Counted from the first letter of the stretch, positions 17,834-27,672 are shown. The stretch is 64,000 nt of DNA from Desulfomonile sp963700305 (GCA_963700305.1 CAVOXB010000012.1:210666-274665), one strand, 5' to 3'. A program made the numbers and translations. Notes: generated by a model not told the origin, from the sequence alone.

Positions 17834-19126
17834 ATGCCCCCAAGGAAAAAGAATACCAGTACTGTTTCTGTAATTCACGAGATTTGTTGCGGATTGGATG
17901 TGCACAAAAAGACGGTTACGGCCTGTCTTCTTTGGTCCGACACTGATGGGACGGAGCACAGCGAGATTGTGGAGTTTGAGACTTTCACCGACGATTTGTT
18001 CAGGCTCAAGGAATGGTTGATCGAGCGGGAGTGCCTTGTCGTGGCGATGGAGAGCACCGGACCTTATTGGACTCCGGTTCACAATATATTGGAAGGATTT
18101 TTCCAGGTTATTTTGGTCAATGCTCGGCATATGAAGAACGTGCCGGGTCGCAAGACCGACTTGTCCGATAGTCGATGGCTTGCGGGTCTGTTGCGGCATG
18201 GTCTGCTTAAGGCCGCTTTTATTCCTCCGAAATTCCAGCGGCATTGGCGCGATTTGACGAGGATGAGAACCAAATATCAGCAGACTATCGGCGATTTCAA
18301 AAGGCGCGTTCATAAGCTGTTTCAGGAAGCGAACATAAAGATCGATTCAGTCCTTTCAGATCTGTTTGGATTGACGGGTCGCAATCTGATGAAGTTGCTG
18401 ACATCCAAGGACTCCGCTCCTACTCTTTGTGAGGTCGAACAATGTCTCCGTGGATCCCTCAAGGAGAAACGTGAAGAGGTTTATCGTTCCATTCAGGGCT
18501 TTTTTGAAGAGCACCATAGAGACCTTTTGGCTCTCATGCTTGAAACTATTGAAAAATTGGAGGCCCAAGTCGAAACACTTGATCTTCGCATAAACCAGTC
18601 CATAAAAGCTTACCGAGAAAAGATTGACAGGCTCGAAGAGATACCGGGAATCAGTGATGTGTCCGGCCCTGCTATCTTGGCGGAGATCGGTCCCACTCTT
18701 GAAGCGTTTCCGAACGCTGACGCTTTGGCGTCCTGGTGCGGTTTGTGTCCCGGGAACAATCAAAGCGGAGGAAAGAGATTTAGCGGAAAGATCCGAGTTC
18801 GAAAGAACCGTTTGAAGACTATCATGGTCGAAGTGGCTTGGCCGGCCATAAAGAAGAAAGGGTCTTATTTCAGAGCCAAATACTATGCTCTAAAAGCTCG
18901 TCTCGGCCCTAAAAAGGCAATAATCGCTGTGGCCCATCGAATCCTCAAGGCGATCTACCACGTAATAAAACATGACACACCCTTTAAGGATCTCGGTGAG
19001 GCGTATCTCTTTGAAAAGAATAAGGATGCTAAGATCAGGTATCTCTCGAAACAGGCTGCTTTACTAGGCTTTCAACTTGTGCTTGCGCAACCACCGCTCC
19101 AACGACAGCAACCAATTTTCTCATAG
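17834..19126 (+). CDS. IS110-family transposase, second type
   Basis: This 430-residue protein has the N-terminal DEDD domain (ICCGLDVHKKTVTACL, VAMESTGPYW, GRKTDLSDSRWLAGLLRHG) and a C-terminal Tnp20 domain (EEIPGISDVSGPAILAEIGP, LASWCGLCPGNNQSGGKR). It is only distantly related to the transposase at 6569 and 56859 and about 120 residues longer. ATG 17834 is preferred over GTG 17825, because AAGGAG ends eight bases before the ATG and overlaps the GTG. The insertion lies between the surface-protein gene and the Cys-periodic peptide gene and may have separated once-linked genes. Confidence 0.9.
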   Translation: MPPRKKNTSTVSVIHEICCGLDVHKKTVTACLLWSDTDGTEHSEIVEFETFTDDLFRLKEWLIERECLVVAMESTGPYWTPVHNILEGFFQVILVNARHMKNVPGRKTDLSDSRWLAGLLRHGLLKAAFIPPKFQRHWRDLTRMRTKYQQTIGDFKRRVHKLFQEANIKIDSVLSDLFGLTGRNLMKLLTSKDSAPTLCEVEQCLRGSLKEKREEVYRSIQGFFEEHHRDLLALMLETIEKLEAQVETLDLRINQSIKAYREKIDRLEEIPGISDVSGPAILAEIGPTLEAFPNADALASWCGLCPGNNQSGGKRFSGKIRVRKNRLKTIMVEVAWPAIKKKGSYFRAKYYALKARLGPKKAIIAVAHRILKAIYHVIKHDTPFKDLGEAYLFEKNKDAKIRYLSKQAALLGFQLVLAQPPLQRQQPIFS

Positions 19127-19654
19127 AGGTCGAACCAGGAACTGAAGCCTTAGCGCTCGAATACCAACATGACCCGTTGCCGGCCGGCACAACAAACTGT
19201 CGGCTCCTCGGAGACCACGCATAGGAATCTTTTTTCTCCTGCCGGCACACCTCACAACTGAGCGTTCATCATGACTTTTCGCAAACAACCGTCTAAACCC
19301 AAAGCTCGTGCCTCCCCGAGGAAGCATCCTCCCACCTTCGAAGCTAAATTTCAGTACATTTTCATAGGAATACCCTCTCAAACGAGTAGCATTTTCTTCG
19401 GTGGGACGGGCATCCTGCCCGTCATTTACTCGACAGGCGAGACGCCTGTCCCACCATTCCTTTCGCTCGCGAAATTAATTCTTTGACTAGGTTTTGGTAT
19501 AACTTGACGAACCGGAAAAACACGTTATTATAGTATCCTGTATTCAAACGGATAATGATCTGCTTGCCACGTTTGCACCAAGACAATTTGTACTGGAATA
19601 AATGGCAGGCCATTTGCCCCTATCGGATCCGGCCTCTCACGAAAGAGAGCGACA
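19127..19654. other. intergenic with palindromic repeat; right end of IS110 expected here
   Basis: No gene is supported. The first part should contain the right end of the preceding IS110 element. A palindromic repeat at 19400-19455 is listed separately. The last 100 bases before 19655 are the probable leader of the small peptide gene. Confidence 0.45.
19400..19455. repeat. palindromic dispersed-type repeat
   Basis: GGTGGGACGGGCATCCTGCC (start of the left arm) is matched by the inverted right arm ending GACGCCTGTCCCACC. The arms are about 24 bases with a few mismatches. Such GGGACAGGCGTCTCGCCTGTC-like palindromes occur as scattered intergenic repeats in many genomes. Confidence 0.6.
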
Positions 19655-19882
19655 ATGACCAGGCAGAAGCCAAAATACGAGAAACCGGCGCTCATAGATT
19701 TGCAGGAAAGTGGTATCCTTCAAGCCAGTGGAGTGTGTAAGTCCGGCGGAAGCGATGCTGGTACGTGTTGGCCAGGCTCAAATGCGAAGACCGGTTGTAC
19801 TGATGGCCAATCAGCCAAACAGGGCTGCGTTAGCGGATCCTCCGCTCGTCCCGTATGTGTCATTGGGAATGGCCGGTTCTAA
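19655..19882 (+). CDS. small Cys-periodic peptide, probable precursor of a modified peptide (ScmA-like)
   Basis: The 75-residue product has a charged leader-like N terminus (MTRQKPKYEKPALIDL) and then five cysteines spaced exactly ten residues apart: Cys28, 38, 48, 58 and 68. Each unit follows C-x-x-G, with Gly at 31, 41, 51, 61 and 71, and three of the units have Ala at 44, 54 and 64 (e.g. CTDGQSAKQG, CVSGSSARPV). KPALIDL-type leaders before Cys/Gly/Ser-rich cores are typical of ribosomal peptides modified by radical SAM or cyclodehydratase enzymes. The ScmC-like gene at 11582 fits the same cassette type. The modifying enzymes are not in the window. A GAAAGAGAG sequence upstream could serve as a weak ribosome site. 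Alternative: a non-modified metal-binding peptide. Confidence 0.65.
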   Translation: MTRQKPKYEKPALIDLQESGILQASGVCKSGGSDAGTCWPGSNAKTGCTDGQSAKQGCVSGSSARPVCVIGNGRF

Positions 19883-20044
19883 CTTCCCGGAGGTCTTTGG
19901 CTACGGCCGGTCTCTTTCATCCTGGAACACCTGCGCGGGACATGCCCCATTACGCAGAACCCAGACTGCTCCTTTTTTGATCGGACATTATATCTTCAGT
20001 TCGGGTTTTGTAAGCGCATCCCCTCGCAAATGCCTGACGTGCAG

Positions 20045-20250
20045 TCAACTGGCAATTCGAACCAAATCAGAATCTAATACTCTCCGAATTTCCTGAAGAA
20101 TTTCTTGGGTGTTATATGGTTTAGCGATAAAACCTTTGGCGGGAAATTGACGAGATTCCGAAAATCCCGTTTCCGCGGAATATCCGCTGGCGATGACTAC
20201 TTTTACCAGCGGATCCGTCTTCAACAAATTCAGCACCGCGGCAAACGCAC
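20045..20250 (-). pseudogene. response-regulator receiver remnant
   Basis: Only the C-terminal half of a REC domain remains: VKVVIASGYS, then AKGFIAKPYNTQEILQEIRR, ending at 20045. The part with the phosphoacceptor Asp is gone and the frame is closed upstream near 20278. The FIAKPY motif supplies the conserved Lys. It is probably the tail of a lost hybrid kinase. Confidence 0.7.
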
Positions 20251-20393
20251 AAGTTCGCTGTAGCTTAATAGGCAACACACAGAATGTGGAAAGATGAGAT
20301 CCCGATTTAAATTGACATTTCTAGCGCTAGTTATTAGTTTGTCATGATATTTGTAATTTGACTCGACACTATGAAAGTTTTGGAGAAGCAACT

Positions 20394-21366
20394 GTGGGGC
20401 TGAAAACTACACGGTGGGTGCTGGTTGCAACAATCCTCATCGCCATTGCTCCCACTATGGCTGCATCACAAGGATTCTACGAACCACGACCCCAATATTT
20501 TGCCCAACCCTTGGTAAGAATAGGATATCTGTTTCCAAATAGTGCGACGAAGCTGACATTTGATTCTACCAGCGGCACTGCCCTCGCAATTCAGGACCTT
20601 GGGCTCTCAATAAATGTGCGAGGCGTATGGACGGAATTTGCCGTACCTGTGCGCGGTTTTGGACCTGTAGGGCTGGTCGTTGGCTTCAGCTACCTTTTTC
20701 CGGTAAATAAACATTCTCAAGAGACCTATGAACTTGCTCCACCTGCGAGCAGGCAACGAGATTGGACCTCGAGGTACTCAGCTATGGAATATTCAAGCTG
20801 CAATAACTTACAACGTGTATCCTTCGATATATGCTATGGCCGGATTCAGGTACGAGTCTTTGTTAACCAATCTGAAGAATCCTGAAGGAGGCAACCCCGC
20901 ACTGTTCGGTTCCGGCGATGCGGCAGACCTAACGTTCAGCGGATACATACCTTTTCTCGGATTCCAGATGGAACGGACTTTGCCCTCGGGCATGGGTCTA
21001 AAGGCAAGTGCATGGGGTTTTCCTGCCCTGCCCAGCTCTTTTGAATATGTGGAGACAGTCGCACATGGCGGTAGTCGCGTGCACGGCACTGTGCAGCGGA
21101 TGACTGCGAACAACGAATTTCGCTCCGGCTATTTCTTAGAGGGATTAGCCGAATTATCTGTACCGGTTTACGGGGTGCAGATGGGCGCCTTCATCAAGTA
21201 CAGCGCTATCTATGGCAAGACAAATGCTGACGTAAATTCATTCGTCGTCGTGCCGGGGCTTTTAACCACCACACTAACTTCCTATCACAACCACGTTAAT
21301 GTGCACATCGATAGGAGCAGCTGGATTGTCGGGGGCAATGTGAGCTTCAGCTTTTGGTTCCTGTGA
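20394..21366 (+). pseudogene. outer-membrane beta-barrel protein, frameshifted
   Basis: GTG 20394 with GGAG eight bases upstream starts a signal peptide (RWVLVATILIAIAPTMAASQ). Alternating amphipathic strands follow (VRIGYLFPNSATKLTF, GPVGLVVGFSYLFPV). Frame 3 passes to frame 1 between about 20728 and 20790; the second part continues with barrel strands and ends with a terminal aromatic strand (WIVGGNVSFSFWFL), as expected for recognition by the BAM complex. Repaired length is about 320 residues. Specific function is unknown. Confidence 0.7.
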
Positions 21367-21621
21367 TCATTCCAGCCTGAAATGCCGGCTCTTGATCAAT
21401 AAAGACGAGCCAATGGGGCTACCCAGTTCAGATCGTTAAGCGAAACGAATTAAGCGATTGGATTTGAGTTACGTGAAATTCAGTCTATAATGGGGAACCT
21501 ATGGATAGACACGACGTTTGTCGGTATTCCCTTTGAGCCGATGAATAGCCGGATTACGATTGTTCTAACAAAGTGCGTGGTCTCGAGCACGCCCAGGGAA
21601 CTCATGGCTTGAACAAGGATC

Positions 21622-23224
21622 GTGACGTCTGACTCGACGATTTCAATGAGCCGCAGCTCAGAAAACAGAGCCGAGAGCCATCCACCTCTCGCATTTTGTA
21701 CTCCGAGTCCAAAATCTCTCCTCCGATGGCTCAAGGCAGAGACTTCGCCCATAATTGAAGAATGGGTCGACAGCCTTTCTACGCTGTCCAGGTATTATGC
21801 CAGCCGTTCGCGGGAAGAGCTCGTCGAGACAGTAACCGAAGCCTTCCATGCAAATTTGGATTTCCTTTCTCTAAACAGACTCGCTCGTATGGAGCATTTC
21901 ATAGATTACATTACGGAAAAACGTTTGGCTGCCGGGTTTCCTCTGTCCGATGTTCAACAGGCATTTGAGTTATTCAGGTCTATTGTAACGCGAAAGCTTC
22001 TGGCCGAACGGCGTCCCAAGTTGTTGGCACAGTCGATAGAAGCTATCAATGCTTGTCTTTCGTTTACGATCCATAGTTTTTCTGATCACTTTCAGCACAT
22101 GCACGAGCGTTCAATTAGACAGCACGCGCAAAATCTTGAAGAAGAGATAAGCATTCGTACGGCTGAACTGGCCCAGAGTGAACGGAGATACAAGACTCTG
22201 GTAGAAGAAATAAATGACGGATATTTTGTCATACAGAACGGTCGCATTGTATTTGCCAATCAGGCGTTTTGCCGTATGCACGGGACGACTCCAGCGCGAG
22301 CGACCGGGCAGCCGTTTTTGCGATTTGTGGCCTCGGAATGGCATGAACAGCTACGTGCCGCGTACTTGGATGTGTGCGTCGGTGAGTCTGCAGCAAATAC
22401 CATTGAATATACTCGTCTCGGCTGCGATCCAGAAAGCGGGGCTACAGAAATCAAGGCCAAGACAATTGACCTCGGTCAGGGGCTGGTAACTATCGGGGTC
22501 TGCAGGGACATCAGCGAGCGGGTTGCCATGGAAAGGAAGGTCCGTGAAAATGAGCGCTTGGCATATGTGGGTCATCTGGCAGCATCTCTTTCACATGAGA
22601 TCAGAAATCCGCTGTCTTCTATCAACATGAATCTGCAGATTTTGAGCGACACGTTACATCTGGACGGATTTGATCGACGCCGTCTTGATATCACGGTTCG
22701 TGAAGTATCCAGACTGGAAAACATTTTGCGCCAATTACTGGATCTCTCCCGGCCGGTGAGCATAGAGTTGAATTTCGCAGATGTGCGCGAACTTGTGCAG
22801 GGCTGTATCGATCTAGTGGAGCCTAAGACCTCGGAAAAACACTTAAAAATAGTTCAGCGGTATTCCCGGTGCCTTCGGCCATGTAAATTGGATGCAAAAA
22901 AGCTGCAGCAAGCTCTGTTGAATTTGATGCTCAATGCAATTGAAGTTACGGACGAGGTACAGTCGGATCCTCGTGTTCGCAAAGACAATTCGTGTTGCCG
23001 AAAATGAATATCTGGAAATCGGAGTCAGAGACAGCGGCCCGGGTGTCGATCCTGATGGTATTTCACGGCTGTTTGATGCCTTCTACACGACCAAGGCTCA
23101 GGGCAGCGGCTTAGGATTGAGCAACGTCAAGAGGATTGTGGAAGCACATCTGGGAACTGTTGAGGTACGCAGCGGCAAAGAACCAGGAGCGACTTTTGTG
23201 ATGAGGCTGCCATGGATAGTATGA
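21622..23224 (+). pseudogene. sensor histidine kinase (RsbRD-like / PAS / HisKA / HATPase), frameshifted
   Basis: The N-terminal 150 residues look like an RsbRD-type helical sensor domain (IIEEWVDSLS, AFELFRSIVTRKLLAE). A PAS domain follows (YKTLVEEINDGYFVIQNGRI), then HisKA with the phosphoacceptor in LAASLSHEIRNPLSS. The frame shifts near 22960-23000, inside the N box of the ATPase domain (NLMLNAIE). The rest is in frame 2, with G boxes VRDSGPGVDPDG and GSGLGLSNVKRIVEAH, ending at 23224. There is no transmembrane segment, so it is a cytoplasmic kinase. It overlaps the downstream NtrC-type regulator by 13 bases and is its evident partner. Start taken as GTG 21622; ATG 21646 is also possible. 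Confidence 0.85.
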
Positions 23225-24564
23225 ACAGGGTGCTTGTGATAGACGATGACGCTTCTATTCGCGAATCCCTGGAAATGTACCTGCAAGACAAAGGTTTAGC
23301 GGTTCGGACTGCTGACACAGGTAATGATGGCTTCAAGGTTTGTCTTGACTACAATCCTCAAATTGTCATTCTGGACATTCGATTGCCTGACATTTGCGGC
23401 CTTGAGATACTTCAACGCATTGTGGAGACCCGCCCGGATGTGAAAGTCATAATTATTACGGCCTATCATGACATGGAAAGCTCGATAGAGGCTATGCGAT
23501 ACGGGGCTTATGATTACATTCAGAAACCCTTGAGCGTTCGTGAGCTGGATCGGTCCATAACCAAGAGCCTACGGATTTCCAAGGCCTCCCTGTCGTCTCC
23601 GCACCTCCTGAATGACGACCAGGACCAGGTCTTGCGTAACCGGATTGTCGGCGACACGAGGGCCATGCGTTCCATATTTAAATTCATCGGACTACTCTCC
23701 TGCAACCGGGCCACAGTCCTGATCGAGGGAGAGACGGGCACAGGCAAAGAACTCCTGGCAAGGGTAGTCCATGGATCTTCGTTGTGGAAGAACGAGCCTT
23801 TTATAACTATCGACTGCACCACCCTTGTAGAGGGTCTCTTTGAATCCGAACTCTTCGGTCATAAAAAGGGGGCCTTTACCGGCGCGGCTGAATCCAAGAA
23901 AGGGCGGATAGAATTAGCAGGTGCGGGCACTTTATTCTTTGACGAAGTTGGAGAACTCCCGATCGCTTCGCAGGCCAAGCTCCTGCGCTTTATGGAGTAC
24001 GGCGATTTCACGAGGGTAGGAGGAAACCAGCCCCGCCAGTGCGAAGCACGTATCATTGCTGCAACCAATAGGAATTTGAAAGATCTCGTTCAGCAGGGCC
24101 AGTTTCGTCAAGATCTTTTCTTTAGGCTAAAAGTCATCACCATCCGTGTACCGCCCCTGCGCGAGAGAATCCGTGATTTGCCTGAATTGGTGAGGTTCTT
24201 TCTGGTAAAGATCAATCAAGACTTGAGTACAAAGGTTGCCAAAGTTGAAAAACGGACGATGGACATTCTCAAGGCCTATTCGTGGCCTGGCAATGTGAGA
24301 GAACTCAAGAATGTGCTAATGAAAGCAGTGCTGGAATCCAGAGGAACTGTTCTCCTGGCGGATGTCGTTGAGACCGCTCTTGCCGGATCGTCTACGGAAT
24401 TGCCGGAGACTACAGAACTGCGCACACTGGAAGCTGTAGAAAGAGAGTATATTCTCATGGCCTTTGCCAGATGCGGTGGAAATATTTCATCCACTGCAAA
24501 GGCATTGGGAATTTCTAGGCCTACCTTGCGAAAGCGGCTTAACCAATACCAAATTGACGCTTGA
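23212..24564 (+). CDS. NtrC-family sigma-54 response regulator
   Basis: The 450-residue protein has a receiver domain (VLVIDDDASIRESL, VILDIRLPDICG with the phosphoacceptor Asp, and YIQKPLS) and a sigma-54 AAA+ domain (Walker A GETGTGKE, GAFTGA loop, Walker B GTLFFDEVGELP). It ends with a Fis-type helix-turn-helix (STAKALGISRPTLRKRLNQY). All catalytic motifs are present. It overlaps the upstream kinase gene and forms a two-component pair with it. The Liv uptake group starts 518 bases downstream on the same strand and is a plausible target, but I found no convincing -24/-12 promoter there. Confidence 0.93.
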   Translation: MDSMNRVLVIDDDASIRESLEMYLQDKGLAVRTADTGNDGFKVCLDYNPQIVILDIRLPDICGLEILQRIVETRPDVKVIIITAYHDMESSIEAMRYGAYDYIQKPLSVRELDRSITKSLRISKASLSSPHLLNDDQDQVLRNRIVGDTRAMRSIFKFIGLLSCNRATVLIEGETGTGKELLARVVHGSSLWKNEPFITIDCTTLVEGLFESELFGHKKGAFTGAAESKKGRIELAGAGTLFFDEVGELPIASQAKLLRFMEYGDFTRVGGNQPRQCEARIIAATNRNLKDLVQQGQFRQDLFFRLKVITIRVPPLRERIRDLPELVRFFLVKINQDLSTKVAKVEKRTMDILKAYSWPGNVRELKNVLMKAVLESRGTVLLADVVETALAGSSTELPETTELRTLEAVEREYILMAFARCGGNISSTAKALGISRPTLRKRLNQYQIDA

Positions 24565-25082
24565 CTTTGCCAATTTCGTTTATGCACTGGAAAGAACCTT
24601 TCCACTTAATGCAAAGAAACTTTACAATGCCCCTTTCCGAAACTTTCTATCCCGGTGACCGACTTTATTTTTGAGTGGCGCAGTGTCCGTCCATGCTTCG
24701 GTAACGATGAAAGTGGCATAAGACTTGCTTTTCTAGGTTTAGTTGTAAGGTATGGACCTTCGCCTGCTGTTGCCTCGCGAAACGCGGTGAAGGTATCGAG
24801 TTCATTGTGAATTTTGGTTGGCTTGGGCGCTGCATATAAACGCGGCATAGGCGGGAACACGCCGGGCTATTGCACCCAATCTTCACTGTGTGGTATCCTA
24901 ATTTTAATATAAAACACCCAGTTCAAGCTGCCTAGCTTGATCAGTCGACAGGCTGGCTGCTCATAAATATATAGCGGGCCCAAAAAAGCTCGCGTCACTG
25001 TCACAGTTTCCTAAACCCTTATTCCACATCCTTTAGACAAACAATAGCTCAGATACGACGTCTTCGAAAAGGAGTGAAAGAC
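24565..25082. other. intergenic, expected promoter region of the Liv group
   Basis: There is no gene-like frame. The region separates the NtrC-type regulator from livK and should hold the livK promoter. I looked for a TGGCAC-N5-TTGC sigma-54 promoter and did not find a good one. AAGGAG directly precedes livK. Confidence 0.5.
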
Positions 25083-26360
25083 ATGCATCGTAAGGCCCGA
25101 GCGCTGCTGGCAATGGTTTCCTTTTGCGTGGCATTGATCTGTCTGTGTTCCCCGGCGATGGCCCAGAAGCCCATCATATTGGGGGCTCCATTATCCACTG
25201 CCTTTCTCTACGGCTGGGATGCCGAGAGAGGGATCAAACTGGCCGTGGACGAAATAAATGCGGCAGGTGGAGTAAAGGTCGGGGCGGAGAAACGTCCATT
25301 CCAAGTAGATGTCATCGACACTCGCGACTTGGAACCCGGCGTTCCGGTGAGCGAAGCCCTGCTTGCAGTGGAGAAGCTCATCCTGGAGAAAAAGGCGGAT
25401 TTCATTGTAGGCGGGCCTGTGCGATCCGAAGCTGCCTTGGCTGCAATACCGCTTCTGAGCAAACACAAGAAAATCTCGGTTCTCACTACAGGTTCGCTCA
25501 CGCCCAAATATCACGAAATGGTCGCCAGCAACCCTGATAAATTCAAGTACTGCTTCCGTATTTCTGGCGAGGCAAAGTGGATGGTGACCGGTGAAGTGGT
25601 CCCCTGTCTGGAGCAGATCCGCAAGGAGTTTGGCCTGGACAGATTACTGATCATGGTCCAAGACGTGGCTCATGCTCGCGCCGGTGGCGAATTGCTGGCC
25701 AAGATTATGGGCGGCAAAGGTTGGACTGTCCTGGGTCAGCCTCATGTATTCCCGACTGGAACGGCCGATTTCTCCATGGGGTTGTTGGAAGCCAAGAAAC
25801 AGAATGCTCAAGTCATCCTTATATGGATGGACATGCCCGAATCGTCGATTCTTCTCAAGCAATGGCACGACATGAAAGTGCCTGCGTTGCCATTCGGAAC
25901 CATTATTTCAGCGGCTGAGCAGCCTGGATTTTGGAAGGCCACCGAGGGGAAGGGCGAATTCTGCCTGGCCAACGTTGTGAATGCGGGAAACACCCCCTGC
26001 ACAGCTACCCCGTGGACAATGAAATTCGTGGATGCCTACAAAGCCAAGTACGGCCTGGAACCGGAAGGCTACGGAACGTCTTCCAGCTATATGGCCGTTT
26101 ATACCCTGAAAGATGCCATCGAGCGGGCTGGCACCCTGGATTCGGACAAGGTCGTCGAAGCTCTCAAGGCTACCGATCTGATGGGAGTTTACGGGAGAAT
26201 TCGGTTCGATCCCCAGAGCAACCAGGTGATTCCCGGCACTACCCCCGAAGAAGGAGTTGTTGGAACAATCTTTCAGTGGCAAGACGGCAAACGAGTCGTG
26301 GTGTTTCCGCAGTCTATCGCGACCGGCAAAATCCTTTTGCCGCCATGGATGAAAAAGTAA
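25083..26360 (+). CDS. ABC transporter periplasmic binding protein, branched-chain amino acid/organic acid type
   Basis: A signal peptide (MVSFCVALICLCSPAMAQ) is followed by a type I periplasmic binding fold of the Leu/Ile/Val-binding family (IILGAPLSTAFLYGWDAERG, GIKLAVDEINAAGGVKV, KADFIVGGPVRSEAALAA). ATG 25083 is preferred to GTG 25074, because AAGGAG lies eight bases before the ATG. At 425 residues it is the usual size. It heads a complete importer: permeases at 26806 and 27724 and ATPases at 28716 and 29512. Given the downstream acyl-CoA ligase and crotonase, the ligand is more likely a carboxylic (perhaps aromatic) acid than an amino acid; this is inference. Confidence 0.9.
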   Translation: MHRKARALLAMVSFCVALICLCSPAMAQKPIILGAPLSTAFLYGWDAERGIKLAVDEINAAGGVKVGAEKRPFQVDVIDTRDLEPGVPVSEALLAVEKLILEKKADFIVGGPVRSEAALAAIPLLSKHKKISVLTTGSLTPKYHEMVASNPDKFKYCFRISGEAKWMVTGEVVPCLEQIRKEFGLDRLLIMVQDVAHARAGGELLAKIMGGKGWTVLGQPHVFPTGTADFSMGLLEAKKQNAQVILIWMDMPESSILLKQWHDMKVPALPFGTIISAAEQPGFWKATEGKGEFCLANVVNAGNTPCTATPWTMKFVDAYKAKYGLEPEGYGTSSSYMAVYTLKDAIERAGTLDSDKVVEALKATDLMGVYGRIRFDPQSNQVIPGTTPEEGVVGTIFQWQDGKRVVVFPQSIATGKILLPPWMKK

Positions 26361-26432
26361 CCCAAACACGAGGATCCGGCTCTTAGGGTTTAGTGCGATA
26401 GTAGCTGCCCTCGGAATGCTCGGGCACAGAGT

Positions 26433-26469
26433 CCCTGCTTCTCCCCTTTGTTAAAGGGGGGAAGCAGGG
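26433..26469 (+). terminator. strong hairpin between binding-protein and permease genes
   Basis: CCCTGCTTCTCCCCTTT pairs with AAAGGGGGGAAGCAGGG across a three-base GTT loop: a 17-bp stem with a single G-U pair. There is no T run, so it may be an attenuator or an mRNA-stabilising 3' end. It would explain higher expression of the binding protein than of the permeases, as in many ABC operons. Confidence 0.6.
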
Positions 26470-26538
26470 GCCTCAAAATATCGCAGTCGAGGTGATTTCG
26501 CTAAACGATCTTGGGATAGAGCGAGATAGCGAAACAGC

Positions 26539-26725
26539 GCATGGTAGCGGCCAACTTCCCTGCCAGCCTTATCATAGCAAAAGCCGCACGGATTCGGATG
26601 AGCCTCGATGCTCCGAGGCAAAGCGGAAGACTTCTTTGATGGCGAGATGACACCAACCATCGCGCAGCGGCCACGCCTGCCGCCAGCATAGAGACCCCAA
26701 TCCGCCCTTATTTTTGCGCCTATTA
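26539..26725. repeat. diverged dispersed repeat, copy 1
   Basis: This stretch resembles 56408-56585. Shared blocks, in order, are TAGCGGCC, AGCGGAAGAC, GGCGAG, TAGAGACCCCA and a closing CTTATTTT..CGCCTAT. Copy 2 is interrupted right after CGCCTAT by IS110 copy B. This copy thus shows how the left target side of that insertion may have looked. Confidence 0.6.
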
Positions 26726-26805
26726 GGTAAGGGGAGGATTTGTATACGCCATCTAATTTGGCGTCCTCGTAAGACCGAGTGAGGCACTTTCACTGAGGCA
26801 TGCAT

Positions 26806-27672
26806 ATGGACATAATAATCTATGGGATTATCAACAGTGTTTCTTTGGCTCTGATGGCGCTCGGATTCACGCTGGTATACGGAGTGAGTCGTCTGCCCAA
26901 TTTCGCCCATGGAGCTTTGTACGTTTTGACGGGTTACATAACCTGGCTCCTGATGAACCGGTTAGGGCTGAACTATCCACTTTCCATATTGCTTGCACTA
27001 TGCGCCAGCGCCGGTATAGGCGCGGCCATGTACCATTTCATTCTGGTACGTGTTCGGGGAATGCCTATTTCTGAAATAATCGCTTCCTATGCAATAGGTC
27101 TGGCAATTTTGGAAGGTTTGCGTTGGGGCGGGTTAAAAGGAGGGACATTCGTCCTTCCGCCCTTCATCAAAGGGAGCACCGAGCTGTTCGGGATTTCGGT
27201 GGATTTCCATCGACTCGTCGTGGTTGCAGCAGGCATAGTCCTCGTTGCGTCGCTGTGGCTGTTCGTGAATGGTGCAAAAATTGGCCTAGCGTTGAAGGGG
27301 ATGGCCCAGGACGAGAGGGCCGCTTTGACCCTTGGAATCGATTCGGACCGAATGGCGGTTGTCGCCATGGCCTTGGGTTCGATGTTGGCCGGCGTGGCGG
27401 CCCTGGTATTGCTCCCGTTGGGCAACATAGTCGTAGAGGCGGGCTACAATGTGCTCATTATGGCTGTTGCGGTATGCATCGTAGGCGGACTGGGAAGTTG
27501 GACCGGAGCTGTTCTGGCATCCTTTCTCATAGGATTCGCTCAAATCCTCACCGTTGCTTACTTGGGCACGCACTTCCAATCCGTGGTTGCGTTGCTGGCC
27601 ATTATCTTTACTTTGATTTGGCGGCCGAGTGGCTTGTTCGGCTGGCAGAAGGAACTTGAAGAAAGGGTCTGA
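26806..27672 (+). CDS. livH: ABC transporter permease, LivH type
   Basis: A 288-residue polytopic inner-membrane protein with the LivH signature at its N terminus (IIYGIINSVSLALMALGFTL, YGVSRLPNFAHGALYVLTGY) and repeated hydrophobic helices. The cytoplasmic coupling region with GAxxGxALKGMAQDE-like sequence (KIGLALKGMAQDERAALTLG) is present. It is one half of the membrane channel; LivM is the other. ATG 26806 has GAGG seven bases upstream; ATG 26800 is an alternative. A hairpin and a dispersed repeat separate it from the binding-protein gene. Confidence 0.9.
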   Translation: MDIIIYGIINSVSLALMALGFTLVYGVSRLPNFAHGALYVLTGYITWLLMNRLGLNYPLSILLALCASAGIGAAMYHFILVRVRGMPISEIIASYAIGLAILEGLRWGGLKGGTFVLPPFIKGSTELFGISVDFHRLVVVAAGIVLVASLWLFVNGAKIGLALKGMAQDERAALTLGIDSDRMAVVAMALGSMLAGVAALVLLPLGNIVVEAGYNVLIMAVAVCIVGGLGSWTGAVLASFLIGFAQILTVAYLGTHFQSVVALLAIIFTLIWRPSGLFGWQKELEERV

